In this document: positions 1-8,146 of the stretch, piece after piece
Layout of the letters: the number at the start of each line of letters is the position of its first letter
Numbering within the stretch: the stretch's first letter is position 1
DNA from: Solirubrobacter sp963848475
Lineage (GTDB): Bacteria; Actinomycetota; Thermoleophilia; Solirubrobacterales; Solirubrobacteraceae
Assembly (NCBI GenBank): GCA_963848475.1
Contig: CAWKDW010000005.1
Location: forward strand, 1-64,000
Length of the DNA stretch: 64,000 nucleotides
Direction: 5' to 3'
The notes under the pieces: generated by a model
Told to the model about the DNA's origin: nothing
The model's database searches: none
Seen by the model: only the letters and a program-made list of their open reading frames with translations
Program-made: the position numbers and the translations under genes

Positions 1-1
1 G

Positions 2-391
2 ACCAACGGCACAGGCGTGGTGAAGAACCTCAACGCCGACAGCGTCGACGGACGCTCCGCAGATGAATTCGCGGAGAAGAGCAGCCTCCAGAGCTACGTG
101 GACAAGGGCAGTCTGCTGTTCGCCGCGGTCGCCGACGATGGGAAGGTTGCCGCAAACCGCGGCGTGCCCGTCAACACCCAGGCCGAACTCAGCACCGACG
201 GTGGCGATCCCCTGTTCTCGGTGCCGTTCAGCGGCGACCTGAGCGCGTGTGTCGCGACCGCGAACCCAAGCGGCGGCACCGTCACGGGCACGCTGATCGT
301 CGGCGCCCCGGCGGCGAACGGCCGCGTCGCGGTGATCGAGCGCGGGGCGGGAGCGACGCCGTATCCGTTCGCGCTGCAGGTCACCTGTTGA
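2..391 (+). CDS. 3' end of a secreted/surface hypothetical protein (5' end outside window)
   Basis: The frame is open from base 2, so the gene begins upstream and only the last 129 residues are visible. The fragment opens with NLNADSVDGR, a motif I associate with long repetitive surface proteins of Solirubrobacterales-like actinobacteria (family knowledge, not searched). It ends in a beta-rich domain of about 95 residues with two cysteines, one in SACVAT and one as the last residue, which could pair as a disulphide outside the cell. No enzyme motif or membrane segment is visible. It could be a fibre or adhesin-like tail; the function is unknown. A strong hairpin at 554-589 follows and probably ends its transcript. 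Confidence 0.6.
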   Translation, partial: TNGTGVVKNLNADSVDGRSADEFAEKSSLQSYVDKGSLLFAAVADDGKVAANRGVPVNTQAELSTDGGDPLFSVPFSGDLSACVATANPSGGTVTGTLIVGAPAANGRVAVIERGAGATPYPFALQVTC

Positions 392-553
392 GCCGCCCTC
401 GCTGACGCTCGAGCGCCGGGTCGGCGGCCCCCCGTCCGTAACGGACTCCCGCCATCGCGCCACGGACCACGCCTCCGCGGGCGGGGCGCCATAGCCCCCA
501 GCGTCTTCCACGCGGGCGACGGCGGGCGCGTTGGCTGCACCGTTGCGGCATGG

Positions 554-589
554 CCAGCACCGCGGCGACCGCGATCGCCGCGGTGCTGG
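554..589. terminator. 15-bp perfect hairpin, probable terminator
   Basis: The arms 554-568 and 575-589 are exact reverse complements (CCAGCACCGCGGCGA and its complement) with a 6-base loop. No T-run follows, which is common for terminators in high-GC actinobacteria. It sits between convergent genes, so it could serve either strand. Confidence 0.6.
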
Positions 590-730
590 TGGATACGTCG
601 TCGACGTGAGCGACCGGTTCGCCGGCTGACCGGCGCGTGCACCACGAGCGGCCATCGGGGATTCCAACCTCCGACGGCTTCGCCCCTCGGCAGTGCGCCG
701 CGGGCTGGCGAACCGCTCCGAACATCCTCG

Positions 731-754
731 GGGCCCGGCCATCGCGCCGGGCCC
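731..754. terminator. 9-bp GC-rich hairpin, possible terminator
   Basis: The arms GGGCCCGGC (731-739) and GCCGGGCCC (746-754) pair perfectly around a 6-base loop, followed by GCTTGTTC. It is a second candidate stop signal in the same convergent gap. Confidence 0.45.
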
Positions 755-913
755 GCTTGTTCCGGAGGGATTCGAAGGCGAATCGCTCGCACGGTCAAGA
801 GCGCAGCGGGATCGACGGCCTTGTTGGCGATCGTGCTAGCGACCGATGGGGTTGACGTGCCCGCTCATCCGCGGCGTGCCGTGGCCCCGGTTCGCCGGCC
901 TTCTACCGCCAGC

Positions 914-1645
914 TCACAGACCGGTGGGATGGCGGACCGTGTAGCCGTCCCCGGAGCGTGGCTCGGCTCGCCACCGTGGCCCTGACTCACCCCGTCCCGA
1001 CGTATCGAAGCGCAGGCCGGCGATCACCATGAAGGCGTGGCCGCCATGTGCGTAGACCGTGATCCACTGCCCGGGCCCAGCGTCGCCGTAGCGCATGAGA
1101 GCCGAGGACGGGCCTGGCAGATCGAGCAGCCCGGCACCGATCAGCGCGTACGACACCGCGCCTGAGCAGTCATAGCCCGAGTCCTCGACGCGCGCGTGCC
1201 CGCCGCCGAAGCGATACGGGCGATCGGTGATGCGGTTGGCCGCCGCGATCGCCGCCTGCACAGCCAACGGCGCGCCAGCAGGCGCCACCGCTGTCCGGCC
1301 GCCGGCCGCGAGCGTCGCCTGGGCGACTGGCGCGACCGCCGAGCTCGGGGCCCGCCGCTCGATCCGGGTGCGGATACCGCGAGCTTGCCGCCGCGAGACG
1401 AGCCCGTCGATTCGCAGCCCCTCCCGGCGTTCGAACGCCCGCACGCTGCGCATCGTTCCCCGTCCGAACTTGCCATCGACTCCGGTCGTGATGTCCAGGC
1501 GCGTGAGCCAGGCCTGCAGGACGCGCACGTCATGGCCGTGCATGCCGCGACGCAGTGCCCGGTCGCCAAACGCCGCGTGAGCGTTCGTCGTCGCACTGAA
1601 CGTGCCCGCCAGCGCGAGCGTGCACAGGATGACCTTCCGGTGCAT
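914..1645 (-). CDS. Secreted peptidoglycan-binding protein with NlpC/P60-like C-terminal domain
   Basis: The 243-residue product begins with a Sec signal peptide (residues 1-24, ending NAHA before the mature AFGDRA). Residues about 28-92 form a peptidoglycan-binding type 1 domain (RRGMHGHDVRVLQ, DGKFGRGT, AFERREGLRIDG), known from cell-wall hydrolases. After a proline/alanine linker, residues 130-240 resemble a small NlpC/P60 cysteine peptidase: Cys160 in SGYDCSGAVSYAL and a histidine in YAHGGHAFM (200 or 203). The likely role is cutting or binding peptide stems in the wall. The Cys context DCSGAV and spacing to His fit the family; I cannot identify the third catalytic residue with certainty. 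It is transcribed away from the universal stress protein gene. Confidence 0.8.
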   Translation of the reverse strand: MHRKVILCTLALAGTFSATTNAHAAFGDRALRRGMHGHDVRVLQAWLTRLDITTGVDGKFGRGTMRSVRAFERREGLRIDGLVSRRQARGIRTRIERRAPSSAVAPVAQATLAAGGRTAVAPAGAPLAVQAAIAAANRITDRPYRFGGGHARVEDSGYDCSGAVSYALIGAGLLDLPGPSSALMRYGDAGPGQWITVYAHGGHAFMVIAGLRFDTSGRGESGPRWRAEPRSGDGYTVRHPTGL

Positions 1646-2268
1646 GGTGGTGGTCCTCTCTTTTGCGTTTCTTCCAGACGCTTCCGAGGTGAGCTGACGG
1701 GCTCGCGCTGGAAGAGCTGCGCTACGCCGAGACCTCGGCGATTCGCCCCAATGACCTGGTTCCCCCGGCCGCGAGGACCACTCGGCCCGCGCGGTTCAGC
1801 GATATGAGGAGGCAACCCGTCTGAAGGAGAGGAGTTGCTGTTGGCTCCGCGCCACCGTCGCGCCCGTGGCGCTCGGCGCACGAAGCGAGAGGCCGCCGCC
1901 GGCGCCCGCGACAGGTCGTCGCGGCGGTAGATCGCCCATGCCTCGGTCGGTGTCGGCGGTGCGTCCGGGTCGGCCACCGCGACATTCGGAAGCGGACGGC
2001 ACGTGTACGCGGCGCTCCCGCTCCATGTCCAGCTCGGCCATGCTCGGGCTGGTCTTCGCGACGCGCCGCTTGCCCTGGGATCCGCAGGCCTGACCAGCGA
2101 TGGATCGGCGAGGGATGAGGACGACGGTGGGCAGCGAGGGCGTAGCGGAGGTCAGTCCTGCGACCGGGCGCTGGATGGTCGATGTTCGCCGGCGGACCAC
2201 CACCCACCGAGCACGCCTCGGGAAGGGAAGGATCGGTCCATGAACGTCTCCAGGCGGAGCAGTTGACG
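1646..2268. other. Divergent intergenic region, nothing firm seen
   Basis: This 623-base stretch separates two divergent genes. It must hold promoters for both but I find no clear -35/-10 pair. Several long open frames run through it on both strands; they are arginine-rich, mutually overlapping and typical of spurious frames in high-GC DNA, though a decayed gene cannot be excluded. Confidence 0.4.
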
Positions 2269-2718
2269 ATGGCAGTAAGAGCAGTCATCGGGTACGACGG
2301 AACCGACGAGGCGGGCCACGCGGTCGAGTTCGCCGCCCACATTCTGAGCCTCGACTCGGCGATCGTCGCGAACATCTGGCACGACCCCGCCGCAGACCTG
2401 GTCGCGCCGCTCGCGGGCCCAATGCCCGTGCCCTCGGCACAGCGTTATGCCGCGTTGGAGCAGGCGGCCGACGCCCTAGCACAGGAGGGCGCCGATCTCG
2501 CGCTCGCCGCGGGTCTGCGTGCCGCTGCCGCGACGCGACGCGGAACGGTAGGGGGCGACGTCGCCCGCGCGCTCATCGACCTCGCCGAGGAATCCGACAG
2601 CGAACTGATCGTCGTCGGACGCCGCCACGCCTCGCTGCTCGAAAGCGCGTTGCTCGGCAGTGTGTCGACGACCGCCGTGCGGGACGCGCGCCGGCCCGTA
2701 CTCGTCGTGCCGTCATGA
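2269..2718 (+). CDS. Universal stress protein (UspA family)
   Basis: The 149-residue protein is one Usp domain. It opens with MAVRAVIGYDGTDEAGHA, the beta1/ATP-contacting Asp region, and ends with VVGRRHASLLESALLGSVS...RRPVLVVPS, the usual last helix and strand. The GSVS serine motif of ATP-binding Usp proteins is present, but the preceding GxxG is GRRH, so nucleotide binding may be altered. I chose the ATG at 2269 because GGAG lies 9 bases upstream and the family starts there; the frame itself is open further upstream. Its stop overlaps a 48-residue ORF by ATGA. The role is inferred as a cytoplasmic stress-response protein. Confidence 0.85.
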   Translation: MAVRAVIGYDGTDEAGHAVEFAAHILSLDSAIVANIWHDPAADLVAPLAGPMPVPSAQRYAALEQAADALAQEGADLALAAGLRAAAATRRGTVGGDVARALIDLAEESDSELIVVGRRHASLLESALLGSVSTTAVRDARRPVLVVPS

Positions 2719-2861
2719 AGGTGACGCGAGCGCCGGCGGCCAGCATCGCCACCGCGCTGATCGCGACGCCGACCGCGGACTTCGACGGTGACGGCGATGC
2801 CTGGTCCGAGCGCCTTCGGGTTTCGTCGCCGGCCGGCAGCCGGGCTCGTGCGACGCTCTAG
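2715..2861 (+). CDS. Micro-ORF with a DxDxDGD acidic loop, coupled to the stress protein gene
   Basis: A 48-residue frame starts with an ATG that overlaps the stop of the universal stress protein gene (ATGA). The middle reads ADFDGDGDAWSERL, which resembles the Ca2+ loop of EF-hand/dockerin-like repeats, preceded by a short hydrophobic alanine-rich stretch. Nothing else is recognisable. It ends in TAG inside the palindrome CTAG, which is also the stop of the convergent gene. It may be a real coupled peptide or the stump of a longer calcium-binding protein. Confidence 0.35.
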   Translation: MKVTRAPAASIATALIATPTADFDGDGDAWSERLRVSSPAGSRARATL

Positions 2862-3202
2862 GACTTCTTGCCGGCGACCGCTCGCTGAAGCTGCGCCTTG
2901 GTCATCGAGGATCGGCCCTTGACGCCGAGTTTGCGCGCCTCCTCGTAGAGCTGGTCGCGCGTACGGCCCTTTGTGCGGTTGGTCCCGGAGCGCTGGCCGC
3001 CGCGCCGCGACGAGGACATGTCCTGCGTCGAGGTCCGTGAGCGCGTACGCGACTCGTCGGAGCGGGCGCGTTCCTTGTTGACGGTTCGCGCGGCGATCTC
3101 TTCCGCGCGGTCCTCGGACGCACCCTGTTCCTTCTCGCTCTCCTTGATGTGCTCGTATTGCCGGGCGCGCTTGGTTCCGGGCTTCACTCCGCGAGGGGGC
3201 AT
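2858..3202 (-). CDS. Basic protein with C-terminal Rho-N/SAP-like helix motif
   Basis: The 114-residue, highly charged product starts MPPRGVKPGTKRARQYEHIK and is rich in Arg/Lys/Glu through residue 80. The end (RDQLYEEARKLGVKGRSSMTKAQL) matches the helix-extended-helix Rho N-terminal/SAP-like motif that contacts nucleic acids. Databases often call such proteins plasmid stabilisation protein (family knowledge). The start at 3202 is set by a perfect AAGGAG 6 bases upstream; a longer frame to 3301 lacks this. A DNA- or RNA-binding role is inference. It ends in the CTAG shared with the convergent micro-ORF. Confidence 0.7.
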   Translation of the reverse strand: MPPRGVKPGTKRARQYEHIKESEKEQGASEDRAEEIAARTVNKERARSDESRTRSRTSTQDMSSSRRGGQRSGTNRTKGRTRDQLYEEARKLGVKGRSSMTKAQLQRAVAGKKS

Positions 3203-3596
3203 GGGATGCTCCTTCCGAGCTGGGGGATAGGCGAGGCCTACCCGCGGCGACCGCCCGACCGTGCGCCGCTCGTCACGTCGCTGACGATCCGCAACGCTCA
3301 TGAGACCGGTTGACCGCGTCGCCGCGTGGGTAGCGAAGAACCACGGTCGGCATGGCGGACCCGGAGCTCTTCACCCGGGCAACATCCGAGCACCTCCGCC
3401 GCAGCGACGCCTTCCGCTCCGATGGACGCTCTCCGCTCCGACAAGCGTCCGCGGCCGGGTCTTCTTTCAGTCGCGTCAGCATCCGTGCGTTGACGACGAT
3501 CGAGCGTCCGAGGCTCGCACCGGATGCGGGCTGGATCGCATGCTGCGGGTGAACTCGTCATCGCCAAAGACAGAGCAGCCGGGTAATGCGTCTCCG
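3203..3596. other. Intergenic region without recognisable gene
   Basis: These 394 bases lie upstream of a CHAD relic. Frames on both strands are open but are arginine-rich and lack family features. I see nothing else. Confidence 0.4.
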
Positions 3597-4069
3597 ATGA
3601 GCTATGGGTTGGCGTTCAGCGAGCGGCTCGCAGAGTCGGTCGAGCGGATCGGAGGCGAGCAGCTAGAAGCTGCCGCGAATCGCTGCGCCCACGCGCGTAC
3701 GAGCGCATGATCGAGTCCGCCAAGGCGTTCAGGCGCAGCAATCGCGAACCGACCACGGCGGGCCTGCACGCGTGGCGCAAGCGCGTGAAGGATCTCTGGT
3801 ATCAGCAGCGACTGCTCGAGGCGACCTGGCCTGGCGTGGCCAAGGCCCAGGCCAAGGAAGCGAAGCGGCTGTCCAAACTGCTCGGGTCCGACCACGATCT
3901 CGCCGTGCTCGCCGATGCGGTCGCCGATCCGGAGCTTCGCGTGCTGATCGACGAGCGTCGCGCCGAGCTGCTGGTGGAGGCGAGAGCGCTCGGCCGCCGC
4001 GTGTATGCGGAACGCCCGGAGGCGTTCGCGCGGCGCGTCCATCGTTACCTCGAGTTTGCCGGGGCGTAG
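3597..4069 (+). pseudogene. CHAD-domain gene with large internal deletion and frameshift
   Basis: CHAD proteins are helical bundles that bind polyphosphate (family knowledge) and run to roughly 280 residues or more. Here the N-terminus (MSYGLAFSERLAESVERIGGEQLEAAANR) is in one frame from 3597, and the second half (AYERMIESAKAFRR, LHAWRKRVKDLWYQ, LLGSDHDLAVLADA) is in another frame, with a good ATG at 3707 giving 120 residues to 4069. About 130 residues expected between them are absent, so this is a deletion, not just a base error. The C-terminal half keeps the His/Arg-Lys signature of the second CHAD repeat and might still fold, but it lacks half the basic pore. I call it a relic. Confidence 0.7.
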
Positions 4070-4076
4070 GCGGCGC

Positions 4077-4921
4077 GTGTTCGACGGATTCCTCCTCGAT
4101 GCGGTGGACGTCGGCGATGTCGTCGTGCGTGTCCGGCACGGCGGGCAGGGATCGCCGGTGGTCCTGCTGCACGGGCATCCTCGCACGCATGCGACCTGGC
4201 ACCGGGTCGCCGCGCGTCTCGCTCCGCACCACACGGTGGTGTGCCCGGATCTGCGCGGCTACGGCCGCTCGACGCTGCCGCCCGACCAGCTCGACCATGG
4301 AAGGGGCAGGGAGTGTGCAGCGATGGCACAGCGGTGTGGGAGAGGGGTGTCGCGCTGCGCGCCGCGCTCGATCACTCCGACGCGGTGACGCGGCTCGTAA
4401 TCATGGACTCCCTTCCGGTTATCGAGCACCTGGAGCGACTCAACGAGGACTTCGTGCGTAGTTGGTGGCACTGGTGGTTCCTCGGTCAGACCGAGAAGCC
4501 GGCGGAGCGCGTCATCAGCGCGGATCCTGACGCCTGGTATCGGACGCTGCCGCCCGAGATCATGGGTGCGCAGGCGCACGCGGAGTTGTGGGAAGCGCTG
4601 CGCGATCCGGCCGTCATCCACGGCATGTGCGAGGACTATCGCGCCGGCCTGCGGATCGACCGCGCGCACGAGGCGGCCGATCGCGAGGCGGGCAAGCAGG
4701 TCGCCTGTCCGATGCTCTTCCTGCAGGCCGCGCACGATGACATCGACATCCATGGCGATCCGGTCGCCATCTGGCGTCGATGGGTCGCCGGCTCGCTCTC
4801 GGCGGCCGTCATCGATTCGGGTCATCGCCAGGCGGAGGAAGCACCAGAGGCGGTGGCGGTGCTGAGTTCGCGCTCGGCGGCCTGGATGACGCCGGCGCGG
4901 TTCTTGTGGGCACGCTCGTAG
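4077..4921 (+). pseudogene. Alpha/beta hydrolase (fluoro/haloacetate dehalogenase-like), nucleophile segment deleted
   Basis: The start FDGFLLDAVDVGDVVVRVRH, then VVLLHGHPRTHATWHRV and VVCPDLRGYGRS, are typical of haloacetate dehalogenase-like hydrolases. The sequence then jumps frame and resumes at ALRAALDHSDAVTRLVIMD and WWHWWFLGQTEKPAERV, through the C-terminal IDSGHRQAEEAP region with the catalytic His. The segment that should carry the nucleophile elbow (GHDRGG in the family) and about 35 residues is missing. The last residues are also in an altered frame. Without nucleophile it cannot be active. It follows the CHAD relic by 7 bases and overlaps an antisense fragment at its end. Confidence 0.75.
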
Positions 4922-5124
4922 CGGCGGACCGTGAGCTTGGGAATCTCGCGGAGGATGCGCTGGAGCATCTTCTCCTCGTCGGCACGGATCGACGTGGCGA
5001 GCGTGGCCGTCTGGGCGTCTCCGACCGAGCGGTCAAGGCGTTCCAGCGCGGTGTAGGTGGCGATCTCGAGCGCCCCGGTCGCGCACGCGTCCTTGGCGTT
5101 CTTGAGCATCTTCTCCTCGAACAC
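4822..5124 (-). pseudogene. C-terminal fragment of a DUF892/YciF-like ferritin-fold protein
   Basis: The 100-residue frame reads FEEKMLKNAKDACATGALEI, ATYTALERLDRSVGDAQTA and SIRADEEKMLQRILREIPKLT, which matches the last helices of YciE/YciF-like (DUF892) ferritin-fold stress proteins. The first two helices expected upstream are absent; the frame upstream of the GTG at 5124 is open to a stop near 5235 but reads as non-homologous sequence. The 3' end overlaps the dehalogenase relic on the other strand. It is best read as a truncated relic of a stress protein. Confidence 0.55.
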
Positions 5125-5304
5125 CTGCTCGCTGCCTCGGTCGACGACGGTGCCACTCGCGACGTCGCGATCATTCGGCGAGCGATCGCCAACGACCCGC
5201 TTGTCAGCTGCCGCACCACCCGTTTGAAGCTAGGCGTGAACCGCCGTGGCGGCTGGGTATCCGACTCCGCGATCGCTTTTGAGCTCCAACGCCGAGGACC
5301 TGTC

Positions 5305-5472
5305 ATGACTCAGCCGAGGTTGACCCCCAGTACCCAGCCAGTCCCGCGCGGCCCGAGCGTCGAGGAGGTTCGGCGGCTTCTCGGGCGGTTGAGTTCGCCG
5401 CAGCCGCGAGAGCCCAGGCCCAGAGCAGCCAAGGCCGCCGAGACGCGCGCGGCTCGGAGGCGCGATGTCTGA
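5305..5472 (+). CDS. Small basic Pro/Arg-rich ORF
   Basis: A 55-residue frame begins at ATG 5305 with GAGGA about 8 bases upstream. It contains PSVEEVRRLLGRLSS, a possible short helix, followed by a strongly basic Arg/Ala tail (net positive). I recognise no family. It overlaps the next ORF by 8 bases, so the two are probably co-translated. Confidence 0.4.
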   Translation: MTQPRLTPSTQPVPRGPSVEEVRRLLGRLSSPQPREPRPRAAKAAETRAARRRDV

Positions 5473-5626
5473 CGACGCACAACGTCCGATCGGTGACGAC
5501 GACAACGACGAGCGCGTCGGCGCCGAGGGAGGGGACAGCGACTCCGCTGACCGCGCCCCAGGCGCTCCAGCGGATGACGACGCACCGGTGGGCGATACGG
5601 ATCAGCACTCCGACGCCGACGCGTAA
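5465..5626 (+). CDS. Small Asp-rich acidic ORF overlapping the basic one
   Basis: A 53-residue frame from ATG 5465 encodes a protein with more than 15 Asp residues (DDDNDE, GDSDSAD, ADDDAP, DQHSDADA) and almost no hydrophobic residues, so it is predicted to be disordered and very acidic. It overlaps the upstream basic ORF by 8 bases. The opposite charges suggest, but do not show, that the two products interact. No family recognised. Confidence 0.4.
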   Translation: MSDDAQRPIGDDDNDERVGAEGGDSDSADRAPGAPADDDAPVGDTDQHSDADA

Positions 5627-6131
5627 GGCAGCACGCCCTTCGGAGCCATCGGCCCAGCTGCGTATCCGATCGACGATGATCGGTGCCGACGTGCGTAGTG
5701 TCAGAGCGTGAGTTCACCTCCACAGCCTCCGGGTCCACGCAGCCAAGCGCTGCGCGCCGGGTGAAAACGCCGCCGCACCGGCTCGATGGCGTGCTGGGGC
5801 CGGTTGATGTCGAGGATTGCGGCCGGCGCTGCATTGCTGTTACGAGTTGCATGATCGCGGCTTTGAAGGTGTCGACGATCGCTGGGAGTAGGCGCCGTCG
5901 CTGGTCGCCTTGCGCGGCGAACTCGAGCGGCAATTCGAGGCGCGATATGGAACTGGTCGAGCCGCTCGGTCTCGACGTTCATCGAGGTGAAGCGACCGCC
6001 GCGCAGCTGCCGGAGTTCATCGGCGTAACAACTCAAAGAGGCCGACCCGCGGCCGCGGCTATGTGGGGAGATGAGTGCGATGAACGCCGCGGAGCACGCA
6101 TTCACTCACCTAGTGGGTAGGCCCGCAGGAC
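5627..6131. other. Intergenic region, no gene supported
   Basis: About 500 bases between the acidic ORF and an SRPBCC gene. A minus-strand frame (5701-6105) and a plus-strand frame (5683-6120) are open, but neither shows a domain or ribosome site; they may be relics. Confidence 0.4.
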
Positions 6132-6566
6132 ATGGCGTACAACGAGTCGTACATCAACGTTTCGCCCGCGACGGTCTTCGCGGTGCTCAGTGACCCCGGC
6201 AGCTACGCGGATTGGGTCGTGGGAGCACGGAAGCTCCGTGATGCCGACGGGCATTTCCCGGCCGTCGGATCACGGTTTCATCATCAGGTCGGGGTCCCGC
6301 CACTCGTGCTCAACGATCACACCGAGGTGCTGGAGAACGAGCCGTCCTCGCGGCTGGTCCTGCGGGCCAAGACCCGGCCGTTCGGGACGGCCCGAGTCGA
6401 TCTGCGGCTCCGCGCGGAGGGCGCCGGCACGCGGGTATGCATGACCGAGGTCGCGGGCGACACGCCGAGCCGGCTCCTGCTCAATCGCCTCTCCGATCCG
6501 CTGATCCACGCACGGAACGGACGGGCACTACAACGACTGAAGCGGATCGCCGAACAGCGCGGTTAG
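6132..6566 (+). CDS. SRPBCC (polyketide cyclase/START-like) family protein
   Basis: The 144-residue protein has the SRPBCC layout: an initial strand and helix (YNESYINVSPATVFAVLSDP), the Asp-Trp motif GSYADWVVGAR, central strands (FHHQVG, DHTEVLENEPSSRLVLRAK) and a C-terminal helix (HARNGRALQRLKRIAEQ). Such proteins bind hydrophobic ligands in a deep pocket; the ligand is unknown. ATG 6132 is preceded by AGGA very close to the start. It is followed 119 bases later by a HAD gene on the same strand. Confidence 0.8.
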   Translation: MAYNESYINVSPATVFAVLSDPGSYADWVVGARKLRDADGHFPAVGSRFHHQVGVPPLVLNDHTEVLENEPSSRLVLRAKTRPFGTARVDLRLRAEGAGTRVCMTEVAGDTPSRLLLNRLSDPLIHARNGRALQRLKRIAEQRG

Positions 6567-6685
6567 CGGCTCCACCGAGCCGTGGTACGGAATTCGCCGC
6601 CGCCGGGTGGTCCGCGCCCGTGGGTTGCTTGCCGAGCGGCTGGTGCGATGGGAGGCGTTCTCGGCAATCGGGGTAGTACCGGAGC

Positions 6686-7342
6686 ATGACGCCGCCCGCC
6701 GTGGTTCTCGACGTCGACGGCACCCTCGTCGACAGCACCTTCCAGCACGCCCTTACCTGGCATCGCGCCTTTGCGCGCTTCGGTAAGGAGATCCCGGCTT
6801 GGCGTACGCACCGGGCGATCGGCATGGGCGCTGACATGCTTGTGCCCGCTCTCGCGGGCGAAGCGTGGGCGGCCGAGCACGGCGATGCCGTCGCAGAGGC
6901 CGAGTCGGTGCTGTTCGGCGAGTTGATCGCCACCGTCCGCGCACTGCCAGGAGCGCGCGCGTTTCTCGAGATTCTGAAAGTGCGCGGGCACGCCGTCGTG
7001 CTCTCCTCCTCCGCCAAGCAGGCCGACCTCGATGTCTACCTGGGGTTGCTCGACGCTCGCGAACTGGTCGACGCGTGGACGGTGAGCGACGACGTCGAAG
7101 AGACCAAGCCCGAGCCCGACATCATCCAGGCCGGACTCGTCAAGCTCGACGAGCCGGATCGCAGCGTGATGATCGGCGACTCGGTCTATGACATCCAGGC
7201 CGCACACGCCGCCGGGCTGCCCGCGATCGGGGTCCTGACCGGCGGCTTCGGCGAACAGGAACTGCTGGACGCGGGCGCCGAGCAAGTCCATGAGGATCTG
7301 CTCGCGTTGATCGAGTCACTCGATGACACCCCACTCAGCTGA
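6686..7342 (+). CDS. HAD-superfamily phosphatase (phosphoglycolate-phosphatase-like)
   Basis: The 218-residue enzyme shows all four HAD motifs: DVDGT at 9-13 (Asp9 nucleophile, Asp11 acid/base), SSS at 107-109, Lys141 in ETKPEPD, and GDSVYD at 164-169 for Mg2+ binding. A helical cap (residues about 18-85) lies between motifs I and II, as in subclass I phosphatases such as beta-phosphoglucomutase and phosphoglycolate phosphatase. The substrate cannot be read from the sequence. It is the last intact housekeeping-type gene before the mobile-element region. Confidence 0.85.
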   Translation: MTPPAVVLDVDGTLVDSTFQHALTWHRAFARFGKEIPAWRTHRAIGMGADMLVPALAGEAWAAEHGDAVAEAESVLFGELIATVRALPGARAFLEILKVRGHAVVLSSSAKQADLDVYLGLLDARELVDAWTVSDDVEETKPEPDIIQAGLVKLDEPDRSVMIGDSVYDIQAAHAAGLPAIGVLTGGFGEQELLDAGAEQVHEDLLALIESLDDTPLS

Positions 7343-7388
7343 CCGGGGCTCCTGCGCCAGATTCCAGCGCAGCGCCCGGCGCGCGCCG

Positions 7389-7405
7389 TCGGGAGTCGAA
7401 CCCGA
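7389..7405 (-). other. Isolated tRNA T-arm-like sequence
   Basis: Read on the minus strand this is TCGGG-TTCGACT-CCCGA, a perfect 5-bp stem with a canonical T-loop. I could not build the remaining arms of a tRNA around it, so it is likely the 3' stump of a tRNA gene left by an integration event, or chance. It marks the left edge of mobile-element debris. Confidence 0.3.
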
Positions 7406-7443
7406 ACTCAACCGGTTCGCGGTGCGCCGCGCTGTCAGAAGAT

Positions 7444-7850
7444 TCAAGACGTCACCGCGTCGTCGGCCGTCTGGCCGGCGGCAAGGCGTACCACGTCGTC
7501 CACGATCGCCTGGAGTGCCTCGGGCTTCCGGCCGGCTGCGGCCAGCGCCTTCCCGAGCCGTTCATAGCTGGTCACGTCCATCGGCAGTTTGAACGCGCTC
7601 TCGTAGAACGACTTCTTTTCTTTGGCCTCCGCGCCCTGTTGCATCTGCTCGCTCCACAATCGTGCGGCCTCGGCGTGCCCGGGGTGCCCGTCAGGCCCCA
7701 CCCACTGCTGCAGCGGCTGGAGCACCACCGTCAAGCGATGGCGGTCGCTGATGAACCCGGGAGAACTCGGTTCGCCGAAGCCTCGATGAACGCTGCCGCC
7801 CCGATGGCATCCGGGTGGAACCGCCGCTCGTCCATGTCGTCGCAGCGCAT
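7444..7850 (-). CDS. Hypothetical protein, likely one frameshift
   Basis: The C-terminal ~95 residues are coherent and soluble (LTVVLQPLQQWVGPDGHPGH, WSEQMQQGAEAKEKKSFYES, YERLGKALAAAGRKPEALQA). A plausible N-terminus, MRCDDMDERRFHPDAIGAAA, starts at 7850 in a different frame and would join near 7755 with a single-base correction, giving about 135 residues. The C-terminal half is predicted helical and may be a TPR-like or bundle fold. I do not recognise the family. It is divergent from the small gene at 7859. Confidence 0.45.
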
Positions 7851-7858
7851 CCAGTTGC

Positions 7859-8083
7859 GTGGAGCCTCGCGCGACTGTCGGGGTCGAAGACGAGACCTGG
7901 GCGGCGTTCAAAGAACTGTGCGGTTCGACGCCGGCGAGCATCCGGCTCGGTCAGCTCGTCACGATGGAGGTCGAGCGTTCGCAACAGCCCGCAGCGGAGA
8001 CTGACGTCATGGCCGCTGTGGAGGCGATCCGGGGCCACCTCGTAAACCTGGAGACACTCGCCCGAAGTCCTCGCCACGGATAG
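7859..8083 (+). CDS. Small hypothetical protein, possible ribbon-helix-helix
   Basis: The 74-residue frame (GTG start) reads ATVGVEDETWAAFKELCGST, then PASIRLGQLVTMEVERSQQP and AVEAIRGHLVNLETLARS. A beta strand followed by two helices is compatible with a ribbon-helix-helix DNA-binding fold, but the match is weak. It starts 8 bases from the divergent gene start at 7850. No clear ribosome site is visible; it may be leaderless. Confidence 0.45.
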   Translation: MEPRATVGVEDETWAAFKELCGSTPASIRLGQLVTMEVERSQQPAAETDVMAAVEAIRGHLVNLETLARSPRHG

Positions 8084-8146
8084 ACCGTCTGCCGAGCGCC
8101 GGCCGGGTCGCAAGAACTTTGCCCGATTCCAGCGCTCAGCGGCCTG

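Larger units (their letters stand above)
392..913. other. Intergenic stretch between convergent genes, holds two hairpins
   Basis: These 522 bases lie between two genes that converge. I see no convincing coding region; short open frames on both strands lack a ribosome site and domain sense. The stretch contains the two inverted repeats listed separately, consistent with bidirectional termination. Confidence 0.5.

Noticed and set aside
1796..2203. Minus-strand ORF between the wall hydrolase and the stress protein
   Set aside because: No domain, no ribosome site, and other frames are equally open; treated as non-coding.
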